Shown here in pieces: positions 1 through 7,659 of a stretch of 12,531 nucleotides of DNA (positions are counted from its first letter, which is position 1; each line of letters starts with the position of its first letter). Position numbers and translations under genes: made by a program. The notes beneath the pieces were generated by a model that saw only the letters and a list, made by a program, of their open reading frames with translations, was not told the origin of the DNA and did no database searches. The stretch is from SFHK01 sp963618055 (lineage in GTDB: Bacteria; Bacillota; Clostridia; Christensenellales; Aristaeellaceae), in contig CAVERI010000079.1 of assembly GCA_963618055.1 (NCBI GenBank), positions 1 through 12,531 on the forward strand, given 5' to 3'.

Positions 1-22
1 CCTGAAGCAGCGTCCGTTTCAT
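1..22 (-). CDS. 5' end of an unknown gene, cut by the left window edge
   Basis: Only the start codon and six further codons are visible, reading MKRTLLQ. The call rests on position and on the start context: the minus strand has GGAGGGG at 35-29, six bases before the ATG at 22, which is a near-ideal ribosome binding site. The frame lies in the same orientation as the GH127-type gene, 109 bases after that gene's stop, so it is probably the next gene of the same operon. A basic residue pair followed by leucines could be the start of a signal peptide, but seven residues cannot decide that. The product is unknown. Confidence 0.6.
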
Positions 23-27
23 GACAA

Positions 28-42
28 TCCCCTCCAAGGGGA
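28..42 (-). promoter_or_regulatory. Small hairpin overlapping the ribosome binding site of the left-edge gene
   Basis: On the minus strand TCCCC (42-38) and GGGGA (32-28) form a five-base-pair, mostly G-C stem around the loop TTGGA. The Shine-Dalgarno GGAGGGG of the left-edge gene lies within the loop and 3' arm, so the folded form would hide it. It may set translation level, or be a by-product of a G-rich ribosome binding site. A second, weaker hairpin (GGG-TTTT/AAAA-CCC with one mismatch, 88-107) lies nearer the GH127-type stop codon and has no T-run, so it is not a convincing terminator. Confidence 0.3.
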
Positions 43-131
43 GTATCGGCTGATTGTTTCGCGCGCAAACATCTTTTTCACGATTTAGGGCTTTTCCTCA
101 AAACCCCTGAACATATCGCCTCATCCCTTCC

Positions 132-2051
132 CTATCCAATCCTCGGGAACACGCTGACGCGCAGGTGCGTGCAGCCATAGGGCACCAGCGTAATGAGCTC
201 GAGCTCGCCCGCTTCCATGGCGGGAACCGGCATGGGCGGGAGGGGCGGTGTCTGCTCCAGATCGTCGGTAACCTCCGTCGCGCCCAGCTCGATCTGCTTT
301 GCGTCGATTCCCTCGTCTCCGTGTCTGGCGACGGACGCTTTGCGCACCATGTTCCAGTTCTTCAGCCGCCGGGCGGGAATCGTCCATTCCAGCGGACAGG
401 CCGACCACCACGGATTTTCTTCGGCTTCGCGGCGCACGACGCTTGGCGCTTCCGCGCCCGTCACACCGTAGCGCCACTCGCTTTCCGGCTCCACGTTCCA
501 CGCTGGAAACGCCTTTGTCTGGCGCGGCTCCTTTTCGTCCACCGTCCACCTTTCCCGAATCTTCAGCGCCAGCAGCAGCGGGCCGTAATCGAAATACACG
601 CCGCCCTCCGCGTTTTCGTGCGCCGCGAAGGTCATGGGCAGGCGCAGGGCGATCGTGTCGCCGTTTCGGAATTCCGTCTTCAGCGAAGCAAAGCCCTTCT
701 GGACGCACAGCGGCTGCGCCTGTCCATTGAGGAACAATTCCGCGTTCGCGCACCAGCCGGGAATGCGGAAGCGAATCGCCGTCTCAACCGGCTCTTCGCA
801 GGAAACGGCAAACGCAATCGTTTCGCCGAACGGATACCCGCCCGACTGGCGCAGCGTCAGGCCGTGCCCGGTGTATTCGCTGTCGCCGTAAAGCGCGCAG
901 AAGATGCCGTCCGCGTCCTCCCAGTACATCCGCGCCACGTAATTGGGGAAGGCGCGGCTGATGTTGCCCACGCAGCACTCCGGGTAATGGTGCGGCTGAT
1001 ACGCCATGCGCGGCGTGTTCTGGAACGCGTCCACGTGGCAGCTGTTCCTGGCGGCGCGCACCTGATTCGGGCAGGAGAAATATTGCAGCGCCTTGAAATC
1101 CGGCGCGATCGCGCCGGGCGCGGCGTTAAACATTGCCCGTTCGATTAAGTCGGCATACTTTCCGTCTCCGGTCGCGGCCAAGAGGTACCCCACGCTCCAC
1201 GTGAAATCGGAAATATCGCAGGATTCATGGCAGCACAGCGCGCCGTTTCCGCAGGTTTTCTCGCTGCTGGAATGCACGCCGTCCGGCAGCATGTGGTCGC
1301 GCAGGATTTTCGCGTACAGATGCTCCGCCGCCCGCAGCAGCGTTTCATCCCCCGAAAACGCGTACACAATGGCGGGCAGCTTGCCCAGCTCGTTCAGCGA
1401 CACGCCGTGCAGGTTGGTGGGCGTTTCGGAAAGCATCTTCTCCACGCCGAAATCCTCGGTCTCGGAAACGGCCTCCTGCAAGTGCCGGAAGCTGTCCAGC
1501 GCCTTTTTCAAAAGCGGCTCGCTGCCCGTCTGCTTCGCCACGCGCAGCATGGTTTCGATGTTCACCGCGTCCCGGTCGCGGTCGTATCGATTCTCGGGCA
1601 GCAGATAGTGCCGCTCCAGCGCGCGAAGATAGCGCTCCTCCCCCGTCAGGCTCCAAAGGGCGTAGACCGCGCGGAAGAATACCGCGTGCGGCCACTGGCA
1701 GCAGCAGTCGGGGCGGCGCAGCTCATCCGGGCCGATAAAGCCGTCTTCCGCGTTGCGGATGGCTTCGTCAATCACCGCCCTGAATTTGGCGATCGTCTTT
1801 TCATCCCGAAGCAGCAGCGCCGTGCGGGTCATGCCGTCCAGCCAGTAGCCTGTCTGCTCATAGGGCCACCATTGCTCAAGCCCGCCGTCCGCCATGCTCT
1901 TGAGCTGCCAGCAGGCGCGGTTAAAGGGATAACCAATTTCGTCCAGATGCCCCGGGAAGCCGTCCCGTTCCTTTTCCAGCATGGTTTTCAGCCAGCCCTC
2001 CGGCCGAACCTGCGACAGGCGTACCTCGTTCAGCGTGTTATACGTTTTCAT
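132..2051 (-). CDS. DUF1680 / GH127-type glycoside hydrolase, candidate beta-L-arabinofuranosidase
   Basis: Protein of 639 residues, within the normal length of GH127/DUF1680 enzymes, which release beta-L-arabinofuranose using a zinc-bound cysteine nucleophile. The signature residues are visible: Glu276-Ser-Cys278 matches the family's E-x-C pair, and Cys359-Cys360 in PECCVGN matches the paired cysteines. By analogy with HypBA1, Cys359 would be the nucleophile and Glu276, Cys278 and Cys360 the zinc ligands; Glu264 is a possible acid/base. The N-terminal two-thirds reads as an (alpha/alpha)6 barrel (WWPYEQTGYWLDG near 61-73), the rest as beta-sandwich. No signal peptide, so cytoplasmic. I chose ATG 2051 over the in-frame ATG at 2075 because GAGGAG sits seven bases before it. 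The start overlaps the end of the upstream relic gene, implying one operon with the beta-helix protein. It is cysteine-rich, with CCC at 116-118. Fold assignment is firm; substrate is inferred, since DUF1680 also covers GH146 and untested groups. Confidence 0.85.
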   Translation of the reverse strand: MKTYNTLNEVRLSQVRPEGWLKTMLEKERDGFPGHLDEIGYPFNRACWQLKSMADGGLEQWWPYEQTGYWLDGMTRTALLLRDEKTIAKFRAVIDEAIRNAEDGFIGPDELRRPDCCCQWPHAVFFRAVYALWSLTGEERYLRALERHYLLPENRYDRDRDAVNIETMLRVAKQTGSEPLLKKALDSFRHLQEAVSETEDFGVEKMLSETPTNLHGVSLNELGKLPAIVYAFSGDETLLRAAEHLYAKILRDHMLPDGVHSSSEKTCGNGALCCHESCDISDFTWSVGYLLAATGDGKYADLIERAMFNAAPGAIAPDFKALQYFSCPNQVRAARNSCHVDAFQNTPRMAYQPHHYPECCVGNISRAFPNYVARMYWEDADGIFCALYGDSEYTGHGLTLRQSGGYPFGETIAFAVSCEEPVETAIRFRIPGWCANAELFLNGQAQPLCVQKGFASLKTEFRNGDTIALRLPMTFAAHENAEGGVYFDYGPLLLALKIRERWTVDEKEPRQTKAFPAWNVEPESEWRYGVTGAEAPSVVRREAEENPWWSACPLEWTIPARRLKNWNMVRKASVARHGDEGIDAKQIELGATEVTDDLEQTPPLPPMPVPAMEAGELELITLVPYGCTHLRVSVFPRIG

Positions 2052-2400
2052 GTTTCTTCTCCTCATATCGAGCAATCAGAATTCCATAAGGCTCCAGCGA
2101 CGGGCAGACGCAGGGTCTGCGGCGCGTTCATCAGGTTGACCGCCACGCAGACTCTGTCCGCTTCGCCGCGCCGGAAGCAGACGAGCACCTCGTCCTCCCT
2201 CTCTCTCATGCGCGGGATAGACGACCTCGCCCCGGCTGAGCGCAGGCAGACGGCGCCGCAGTCCGGCCAGCCGCCGAATCAGCGCCATTCGCTTTTCGCC
2301 CGTCTCCGTACACGCAAGGAACCAGTTCACGCGCAGGCTGGGCGCGCAGAAGCGGCTGATAAATCAGGGACGAGGCCAGCTTTTCCATATACGGCTGCAT
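2038..2400 (-). pseudogene. Frameshifted relic resembling the C-terminal part of a GH13-type glycosidase
   Basis: No single frame is open across this stretch, but three consecutive frames join into one sensible protein. It starts at ATG 2400 (AGGAG nine bases upstream) as MQPYMEKLASSLIYQPLLRA. It continues after a shift near 2340 as SLRVNWFLACTETGEKR, then ALIRRLAGLRRRLPALSRGE. A shift in the G-run at 2199-2197 leads to DEVLVCFRRGEADRV and CVAVNLMNAPQTLRLPV. A third near 2101 leads to SLEPYGILIARYEEK and TAA at 2040-2038. All three act as +1 insertions, so the frame returns to that of the ATG. The pattern 'RRL..LRR.LPALSRGE', then a beta-rich stretch ending 'LEPYGILIA', is typical of the end of alpha-amylase-superfamily proteins. 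The catalytic barrel is absent, so there is also a deletion or this was always short. It lies 25 bases after the beta-helix gene and overlaps the GH127-type start by 14 bases. Sequencing error is an alternative but three shifts in 360 bases make it less likely. Confidence 0.6.
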
Positions 2401-2425
2401 GACGCTTCTCTCCTTTTAGGTTCAT

Positions 2426-4528
2426 TCAGGTTCGGCGCAGAACGTCGATCTTCGTATTCTCGCATTCGTTGCCCACAAGCAGCAGCCGTTCCGGCTTGCC
2501 GTCGACGCAGATTCCGCACTCGCAGCCCTCGGAGCGGTTTCGGTCGAGCACCGCGTCCTCCATCACCGCGGGCGCATGGCATCCGCACAGATACAGAAGC
2601 CCCCGGTCGGTCATGTGGTTGCCGCGCATCAGGCAGCACAGGTTCACCGTGCCCTTCCCATATGCGCTGGCGCTGAGAAATGAGGAGCCGGGCAGCGCGG
2701 GATCCATGTACCAGCCGCCCATATGATAGTAGTTGCAATCCGAAAAATGATTTCGGACGTAGGAATTATACCAGTTGTTCGCCACACCGCCGTACACAAA
2801 CTGACCCCAGCCGCCGATGCCGCCGCTTCGCGTGATGCGCGCGCCGTCCACCACCGTGTTGTTCTGCGCGGTGTAGAATTGCAGCGCGCCCGCGTTGTCC
2901 AGTGCCAGATCGACGAAGTACCAGTTGCTGAACATGGCGTTGACCGTCAGGCAGGAGCGCTCGTCCGGCGCGGCCGCGAAGGGCTCTTCGATCGTAACCG
3001 TGTGTCCGGACACAGCCGCGACCGTTCGATACTGTCCCGCGCCCCGCCCGGAGAGGACGCACAGCTTGCCGCCGGGCACGGCGTTTGCCATATCCACCGT
3101 CTCCGGGAAGGTGAAGCTCGTGCCGCCGCCCGCCGCCGGGCCGGCATAATCAATACCCGTGGCAATGTCCGTGGTAAAGGCTTCCCGGTTGTTGTCGATC
3201 ACGTCCATCATCCGCGTGCGGGCGAAATAGATGTTGTCACCGCCGAAGCCGGTCGTCCATTCGCGAATCTCGCAATCCTCGATGATGGCGTTATGCAGCG
3301 TGCCCAGCGGCATCCAGTCGTCCACGGCGGTCTTTCCCCAGAAGGCCGTATCCCGAATCAGCAGGCTGCGCACGTCGTTTTTGTGGGAGGACGGCCGCCC
3401 CGACCACGCAAAATCGCAGCCGATGATCTGCACATTGTCGCCGAAGATGCGCAGCATGTCCGTCTGATCCATCATGGTCTCGCCCAGCACCCGGCAGCGC
3501 TCGGGATAATTGTATTTCGCGTGACGCGCCGTCATCAGGTTGCCCGCGAAGGCGTTCTGGTTCACGCGCACGCCTTCCAGACGCACGTTGCGCGCAGGCA
3601 ATTCCTTCGTTCCAATGGCAAACAGACCGCCCAGCCGCGCCGCGGAGAAGTCCATGCCCTCAATGGCGCAGTCGCCCGCGATCGTAAGCATGGCCTCCGG
3701 CAGCGGGAGCGGCTCCCAGTGCCGCCAGCCGTCTCCGTCTCTGTCCGGCAGGGGACGCTGCCATTCGTCCGTCCAGAAAAGCTGCGTCTTGCGATAGCCC
3801 TCGCCCCGCAGGACGCACCGGCGCGGAACGCGCAGGCAGCCTGTCAGATGAAAGCGTCCCTTCGGAAAGCGAACCACGCCGCCGCCCGCCGCATCCACGC
3901 GCATAAGCAGCGCTCGAAGCGCTTCCGTGCAGTCGCTGTGGCCGTCCGTCGGAACGCCCTCCGCTTCTATATGATAGATGGTTTCGGGCCAGCCCGTCTC
4001 CGGCTTCTCCGCCACGCGCACCGCTACGGGAACCTCCGCGAAGCCGTTCCCATACCGCGCCGGATATTCGCCGGGCGCGAGCACCGGAAGCGCAAAGCCC
4101 ACCGAGTAATCGTCGTACACGCGGCTGGGCGCGAGCGTCCTTTCGCCGGAGGGCAGGCACAGCGTGAGCGAAGGCGTTTTTTCCGGCACGACGCGCATGC
4201 ATTCGCCGTTTACGCGCAGCCAGCCGCCGGGCGAGGCGCAGTTGCCCGCGTCGCCCTGAAGCCAGCGCACGACCGGGCGGTTCAGTTCAAAGGAAAGAAC
4301 TTCGTCTCCACTCCGCGCGGAAAACGTGAAAACGCCGGGCGACAGGCACTCCGGCACGGTCAGCTTGAAGGACTGGGCGCACAGCTGGCACAGCTCGACG
4401 GGCACGGTCTGCCTGCCGTCTGAAAGCACGGCTTCCTTCAGATTGTTCAAATCCTCGCCGCGCACACAAATGGTATCGCCCGGCATGGCGACGGTATTTC
4501 CTGTATAAAACACAATCGGGTGCGGCAT
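2426..4528 (-). CDS. Cytoplasmic right-handed beta-helix protein (pectate-lyase superfamily fold), putative polysaccharide-active enzyme
   Basis: Protein of 700 residues. Residues 1-90 look like an Ig/IPT-like domain (PGDTICVRGEDLNNL at 16-30) and about 95-175 like a second beta domain. From about 183 the Pectate_lyase_3-type entry motif is clear: GVPTDGHSDCTEALRAL, then GGGVVRFPKGRFHLTGCL at 215-232 and VLRGEGYRKTQLFW. The rest, to about 690, is a run of short strands rich in Asn, Asp and Gly, as expected of a parallel beta-helix. Such proteins are lyases, GH28-like hydrolases or other glycan enzymes; I see no family-defining catalytic motif and name no reaction. There is no signal peptide, so it probably acts on imported oligosaccharide. 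ATG 4528 is preferred: GGGAGG lies seven bases upstream, whereas the in-frame TTG at 4546 would place that site inside the gene. It is the first gene of the minus-strand operon. Confidence 0.8.
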   Translation of the reverse strand: MPHPIVFYTGNTVAMPGDTICVRGEDLNNLKEAVLSDGRQTVPVELCQLCAQSFKLTVPECLSPGVFTFSARSGDEVLSFELNRPVVRWLQGDAGNCASPGGWLRVNGECMRVVPEKTPSLTLCLPSGERTLAPSRVYDDYSVGFALPVLAPGEYPARYGNGFAEVPVAVRVAEKPETGWPETIYHIEAEGVPTDGHSDCTEALRALLMRVDAAGGGVVRFPKGRFHLTGCLRVPRRCVLRGEGYRKTQLFWTDEWQRPLPDRDGDGWRHWEPLPLPEAMLTIAGDCAIEGMDFSAARLGGLFAIGTKELPARNVRLEGVRVNQNAFAGNLMTARHAKYNYPERCRVLGETMMDQTDMLRIFGDNVQIIGCDFAWSGRPSSHKNDVRSLLIRDTAFWGKTAVDDWMPLGTLHNAIIEDCEIREWTTGFGGDNIYFARTRMMDVIDNNREAFTTDIATGIDYAGPAAGGGTSFTFPETVDMANAVPGGKLCVLSGRGAGQYRTVAAVSGHTVTIEEPFAAAPDERSCLTVNAMFSNWYFVDLALDNAGALQFYTAQNNTVVDGARITRSGGIGGWGQFVYGGVANNWYNSYVRNHFSDCNYYHMGGWYMDPALPGSSFLSASAYGKGTVNLCCLMRGNHMTDRGLLYLCGCHAPAVMEDAVLDRNRSEGCECGICVDGKPERLLLVGNECENTKIDVLRRT

Positions 4529-4560
4529 AGCTCGCCCTCCCTGCAAGTGGAATCGCCTGC

Positions 4561-4589
4561 ATGATACCCGTTTCCCCCTCCTTTTTCAA
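4561..4589 (-). promoter_or_regulatory. Sigma-A-type promoter of the minus-strand enzyme operon
   Basis: On the minus strand TTGAAA (4589-4584) and TATCAT (4566-4561) are separated by exactly 17 bases. Each hexamer matches the housekeeping consensus at five of six positions. Transcription would begin near 4554, giving a leader of about 26 bases before the beta-helix ATG at 4528. It is the best-formed promoter in the window. No rho-independent terminator is evident before the left edge, so the beta-helix gene, the relic, the GH127-type gene and the left-edge gene could share this transcript. Confidence 0.7.
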
Positions 4590-4626
4590 GGGCAGAAACC
4601 GAAATTCATCAATTTGTTAGAAACGG

Positions 4627-4651
4627 CGGAAAAGACGCGAATTCTTTTCCG
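4627..4651. promoter_or_regulatory. Inverted repeat between divergent promoters, candidate regulator site
   Basis: CGGAAAAG (4627-4634) and CTTTTCCG (4644-4651) form a perfect 8-base inverted repeat with a 9-base spacer. Its centre is about 68 bases upstream of the predicted start for the response-regulator gene and about 85 upstream of that for the minus-strand operon, so one protein bound here could influence both. The flanking bases are AT-rich. It could instead be a chance palindrome. AraC-type regulators often use direct repeats, so a different regulator is also possible. Confidence 0.4.
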
Positions 4652-4691
4652 GCGAAATCAAGATTTTCCCATTTCATGACGTGTCGCTTTG

Positions 4692-4700
4692 TGCTATAAT
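4692..4700 (+). promoter_or_regulatory. Extended -10 promoter of the two-component genes
   Basis: TGCTATAAT is a perfect extended -10 element (TG at 4692-4693, TATAAT at 4695-4700). No good -35 hexamer is seen 16-18 bases upstream (ATTTCA at 4671-4676 is the best), which is common when the TG extension is present. Transcription should start near 4707, about 30 bases before the response-regulator ATG. Confidence 0.65.
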
Positions 4701-4737
4701 GATTCTGGATTTGTATGTATATGTGAGGCGACGCGGA

Positions 4738-5805
4738 ATGGACGGAAAATACTATCAGCTGATCATTGTAGACGACGAAGAGCAGGCGCGCCGCAGTCTT
4801 TCCAAATACCTTGACTGGCACAAGCTGGGCTTTCACGTGGCCGCCACGCTGGAGGACGGCTCAGACGCGATCGTATATCTGCAAAGCCACCCGGTGGACG
4901 CCATTCTGACGGACATTCAGATGTTCGAGGTGTCCGGCTTAGAGCTCGCGCGCTGGGTTCAGGCGCAGCACAGCGAGACGCGCGTGGTCATCCTGTCCGG
5001 CTATGATGAAATCGAATACGTTCACGCCGCCATTCAGAGCGAAGCCGTGGATTTTCTGGTCAAGCCCGTGATGAAGGACGCGCTGATTCGCGCCTTTGAG
5101 AAGGTTCGCAGGAAGCTGGACGAGCAGCGCGCCGGGCGCTATTCCCTGCGCCACCTGATGAGCCCGGACGTGGAGGAAAAGGAAAACGCGCTGGCGCAGA
5201 CCGTGGCCGACGGCAGTCTGACCGGCTTCGACGATGCGTGGCAGGCATGGCTTTCCGCCGCGCAGGGTGCGACGGGCGCGACGGTTTCGGCGCTGACGGC
5301 GCGTCTTCTGAAGAATCTGTACCAGCTTCTGGACAGCCGCGGCGTGCTGATGCCGGAGGAATACGGCCGCGACGCCGCCTACCGTCAGCTGGACGCCATG
5401 CAGGATCACCCGAACCCCGCCGTCATCCGCGCGCTGCTTCAGCGCGTCGCCGAGCAGCGCTGTCTCGCGCCCGCGCAGGACGATCTCGCGCAGCGCGCCA
5501 AGCAGTGGATCGCCGCGCATCTGAGCGAGGATTTTTCGCTGGACGACCTGTGCGCCGCGCTGTATGTCAGCAAAGGACACCTGTGCCGGGAATTCAAGAA
5601 GACGGCGGACGACACCGTGATGGGCTATGTGGAAAAGCAGCGCATGGAAAAGGCCGCCGCGCTGTGGCAGCGCCGCCGGTGCAGCTACGCCCAGCTTTCC
5701 GCGATGGTCGGCTACAAGGACAGCCACTATTTCAGCAAGGTCTTTCATAAATATATGGAGCGCCGCGCCGCGCAGGCGGACGGCGCAAAGGGAGGCCGCT
5801 CATGA
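4738..5805 (+). CDS. AraC-family response regulator (YesN-like)
   Basis: Protein of 355 residues with an N-terminal receiver domain and a C-terminal AraC-type DNA-binding domain. The receiver spans about 6-125: acidic pair Asp12-Asp13, phosphoacceptor Asp59 in AILTDIQM, the Ser of VVILSGYDE, and the invariant lysine of FLVKPV. A poorly conserved linker (about 130-250) precedes the two helix-turn-helix units (about 254-340), the second recognisable by GYKDSHYFSKVFHKYM. Two departures from the usual pattern: the proline after the phosphoacceptor loop (DIxMP) is Phe63, and the C-terminus lacks the usual G-x-x-P-x-x-Y-R that follows the second helix-turn-helix, ending instead in a short basic tail. 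The start is ATG 4738, with GAGG about nine bases before it; an earlier in-frame ATG at 4681 lies upstream of the -10 element. Its stop overlaps the kinase start in ATGA. It probably activates the transporter unit and perhaps the divergent enzyme operon. Confidence 0.93.
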   Translation: MDGKYYQLIIVDDEEQARRSLSKYLDWHKLGFHVAATLEDGSDAIVYLQSHPVDAILTDIQMFEVSGLELARWVQAQHSETRVVILSGYDEIEYVHAAIQSEAVDFLVKPVMKDALIRAFEKVRRKLDEQRAGRYSLRHLMSPDVEEKENALAQTVADGSLTGFDDAWQAWLSAAQGATGATVSALTARLLKNLYQLLDSRGVLMPEEYGRDAAYRQLDAMQDHPNPAVIRALLQRVAEQRCLAPAQDDLAQRAKQWIAAHLSEDFSLDDLCAALYVSKGHLCREFKKTADDTVMGYVEKQRMEKAAALWQRRRCSYAQLSAMVGYKDSHYFSKVFHKYMERRAAQADGAKGGRS

Positions 5806-7652
5806 TGAAGCTGCGCGGCATGGTTCCGCGAAACCGGCTGCTGTTCCTTCGAAATTTTATCTTTGTTCTGCTGGTGCTGCTTTTGTTTTCCTGCTTCGTC
5901 GTCTCCATTTATCAGCACCAGATTCGCAAAATGATTCTCAGCGACATCGAGCTTCTCAACCTTTCCAGTCTGGAGCAGAACATTCAGACGCTGGACGGCG
6001 CAATGCTGGATCTGCGGGAGCTGACGTTCACCGCCTGCGAGGGCTCCGAAATGGGCATATTCTTCAGCAGCGACCCTCAGATCGAGCCCATGCAGAAGCT
6101 CTTTGACGAAAACATCGAAAAGGCCACCGAGCGCCTGACCTTCTTTCGCTCGGCCAGCCCCTACATCGAAAGCATCTACGCCTATTCCATCCGCATGAAT
6201 CGGCTGATTTGCAGCACGAAATGGAGCTCCGAGGCTCTGCAGCGCAGCAACAGCTGGCGCACGGCTGCGGAGCAGTGCGACAGCCGCGGCACGATCCGCG
6301 TGTTCTTTCAGCGCTGGAACGATCGCTATCCCTACCTGCTCACACTGATTCGCGCCATTCCCGCGAAAAACGGCGGCATTGCGGGCTATATGATGGTGGA
6401 CGTGAACATTGAAAAGCTGGCTTCTCTGGTGCTGGGCAGCTTCCCGAACAAGGAAAACGGCCGCCTGTTCGCCGTTGATTCCTCCGGACAGATGCTGCTG
6501 AGCACGCCCTATTACCTGCTGGGCGAACGAAGCACGCTTCCGGATGAGCTTCAGGCGTTCGCGAGCGGAAAAGGGGGCGTTTCCCAGATGCTGCGTGTGG
6601 ACGGAAACGACTATATCGTGTCCTGTCAGGATTCCACGCAGGAGGGCTGGCGCTATATCCTTCTGCGCCCCTACCAGCAGTATTTTTCCCTGACCGCCCG
6701 GGGCGAGTGGATTTTCTCCCTGATGCTCACGCTGGTGCTCGTGATGGTGCTGCTGGTCGTGGCGCTCATCGCGTTCGCCACGTTCCACCCGCTCAACCGA
6801 ATCATCACCGCCATTGAGGAGCCCGCCGCGCCGCCGCCCGCGCAAAATCGAAGCGGAAAGGGCATGCAGGAGGTCGAGCGCATCATTCAATCCGTGTACG
6901 ACCTGCGCCTGACGAACAGCGCCATGCAGTCCCAGCTTAACGAGAAGATTCACGAATTTTCCCTCGAGCAGGTGCGCGCGCTTCAGCACCAGATGGATCC
7001 GCACTTCCTCTATAATGTGCTGGACTACTTCCGCTGGGTCGCTATCGACGAGCTGGGCGAGGGCAGCGCGCTGGAGGAAATGGCGCGCACGCTCTCGGAA
7101 TACTTCCGCATTGCCCTGCGGCGAAGCGACTACGTAGTGCCCCTGCGCGACGAAATGCACCATGTGGAGCTGTTCATGCAGCTGTACGCCTACCGCTATG
7201 CCGGCCGCCTGCAGGTGCATAACGACGTGCCGCCGGACATGCTGGACTGCCGTGTGCTCAAGCTCAGCATTCAGCCGATTGTGGATAACGCCATCAAGCA
7301 CGGCCTGCGCCCGCGCCGGTATATGGGCAACATCTGGATCGGCGCGAGCCGCGAGCCGGGCGGTGTAATCGTCGTCACGGTGGAAAACGACGGCGAGCGC
7401 ATGGCGGAGGACGCGCTTGAGCGCATCAACAGCCAGCTCAACCATCCAGAGGCCAGCGATCTGGACGAGCACATCGGGCTTTCCAATATCGCCCGCCGCA
7501 TTCACCTGATCTTCGGCACGGCCTTCGGCGTTTCGCTGCAAAACACGGCCACGGGCGTGATCGTGCGCATGCGCCTGCCCGACCGCATTCCCACCCCGAG
7601 CGACGCCTCCATTTCCCCTCCGCTGCCCGAGAACCCGGACGCAAATTCATAA
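5802..7652 (+). CDS. Membrane sensor histidine kinase (YesM/LytS-like, His_kinase family)
   Basis: Protein of 616 residues. One membrane segment lies at about 15-37 and a second at about 303-327, enclosing a roughly 265-residue extracellular sensor region of the dCache-like kind found in YesM-type kinases (my inference from length and position). The cytoplasmic part carries the His_kinase motif ALQHQMDPHFLYN, with His401 as the phosphorylated residue, followed by an ATPase domain: N-box with Asn496 in VDNAIKHG, G1 box VENDGE at 527-532, and G2 box HIGLSNI at 557-563. A proline-rich stretch (341-347) follows the second membrane segment where a HAMP domain would be expected; I do not see a clear HAMP. 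Two adjacent ATG codons (5802, 5805) are possible starts; GGAGG at 5791-5795 serves either. The 4-base overlap with the regulator indicates translational coupling of a cognate pair. Such kinases usually sense sugars or binding-protein complexes next to CUT1 transporters. Confidence 0.93.
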   Translation: MMKLRGMVPRNRLLFLRNFIFVLLVLLLFSCFVVSIYQHQIRKMILSDIELLNLSSLEQNIQTLDGAMLDLRELTFTACEGSEMGIFFSSDPQIEPMQKLFDENIEKATERLTFFRSASPYIESIYAYSIRMNRLICSTKWSSEALQRSNSWRTAAEQCDSRGTIRVFFQRWNDRYPYLLTLIRAIPAKNGGIAGYMMVDVNIEKLASLVLGSFPNKENGRLFAVDSSGQMLLSTPYYLLGERSTLPDELQAFASGKGGVSQMLRVDGNDYIVSCQDSTQEGWRYILLRPYQQYFSLTARGEWIFSLMLTLVLVMVLLVVALIAFATFHPLNRIITAIEEPAAPPPAQNRSGKGMQEVERIIQSVYDLRLTNSAMQSQLNEKIHEFSLEQVRALQHQMDPHFLYNVLDYFRWVAIDELGEGSALEEMARTLSEYFRIALRRSDYVVPLRDEMHHVELFMQLYAYRYAGRLQVHNDVPPDMLDCRVLKLSIQPIVDNAIKHGLRPRRYMGNIWIGASREPGGVIVVTVENDGERMAEDALERINSQLNHPEASDLDEHIGLSNIARRIHLIFGTAFGVSLQNTATGVIVRMRLPDRIPTPSDASISPPLPENPDANS

Positions 7653-7659
7653 GCATTTC

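Noticed and set aside
2206..2400. The 64-codon frame from ATG 2400 as an intact small gene
   Set aside because: After about 20 sensible residues it turns into Ala/Gly/Arg-rich sequence, while neighbouring frames carry the recognisable continuation; better explained as a frameshifted gene.
2723..4423. A 566-codon plus-strand open frame opposite the beta-helix gene
   Set aside because: Shadow frame with Arg/His/Ala-rich composition and no start context; the minus-strand protein has a clear fold motif and a promoter.
5745..7541. A 598-codon minus-strand open frame opposite the histidine kinase gene
   Set aside because: Shadow of the kinase frame; His/Gln/Arg-rich composition and no recognisable domain.
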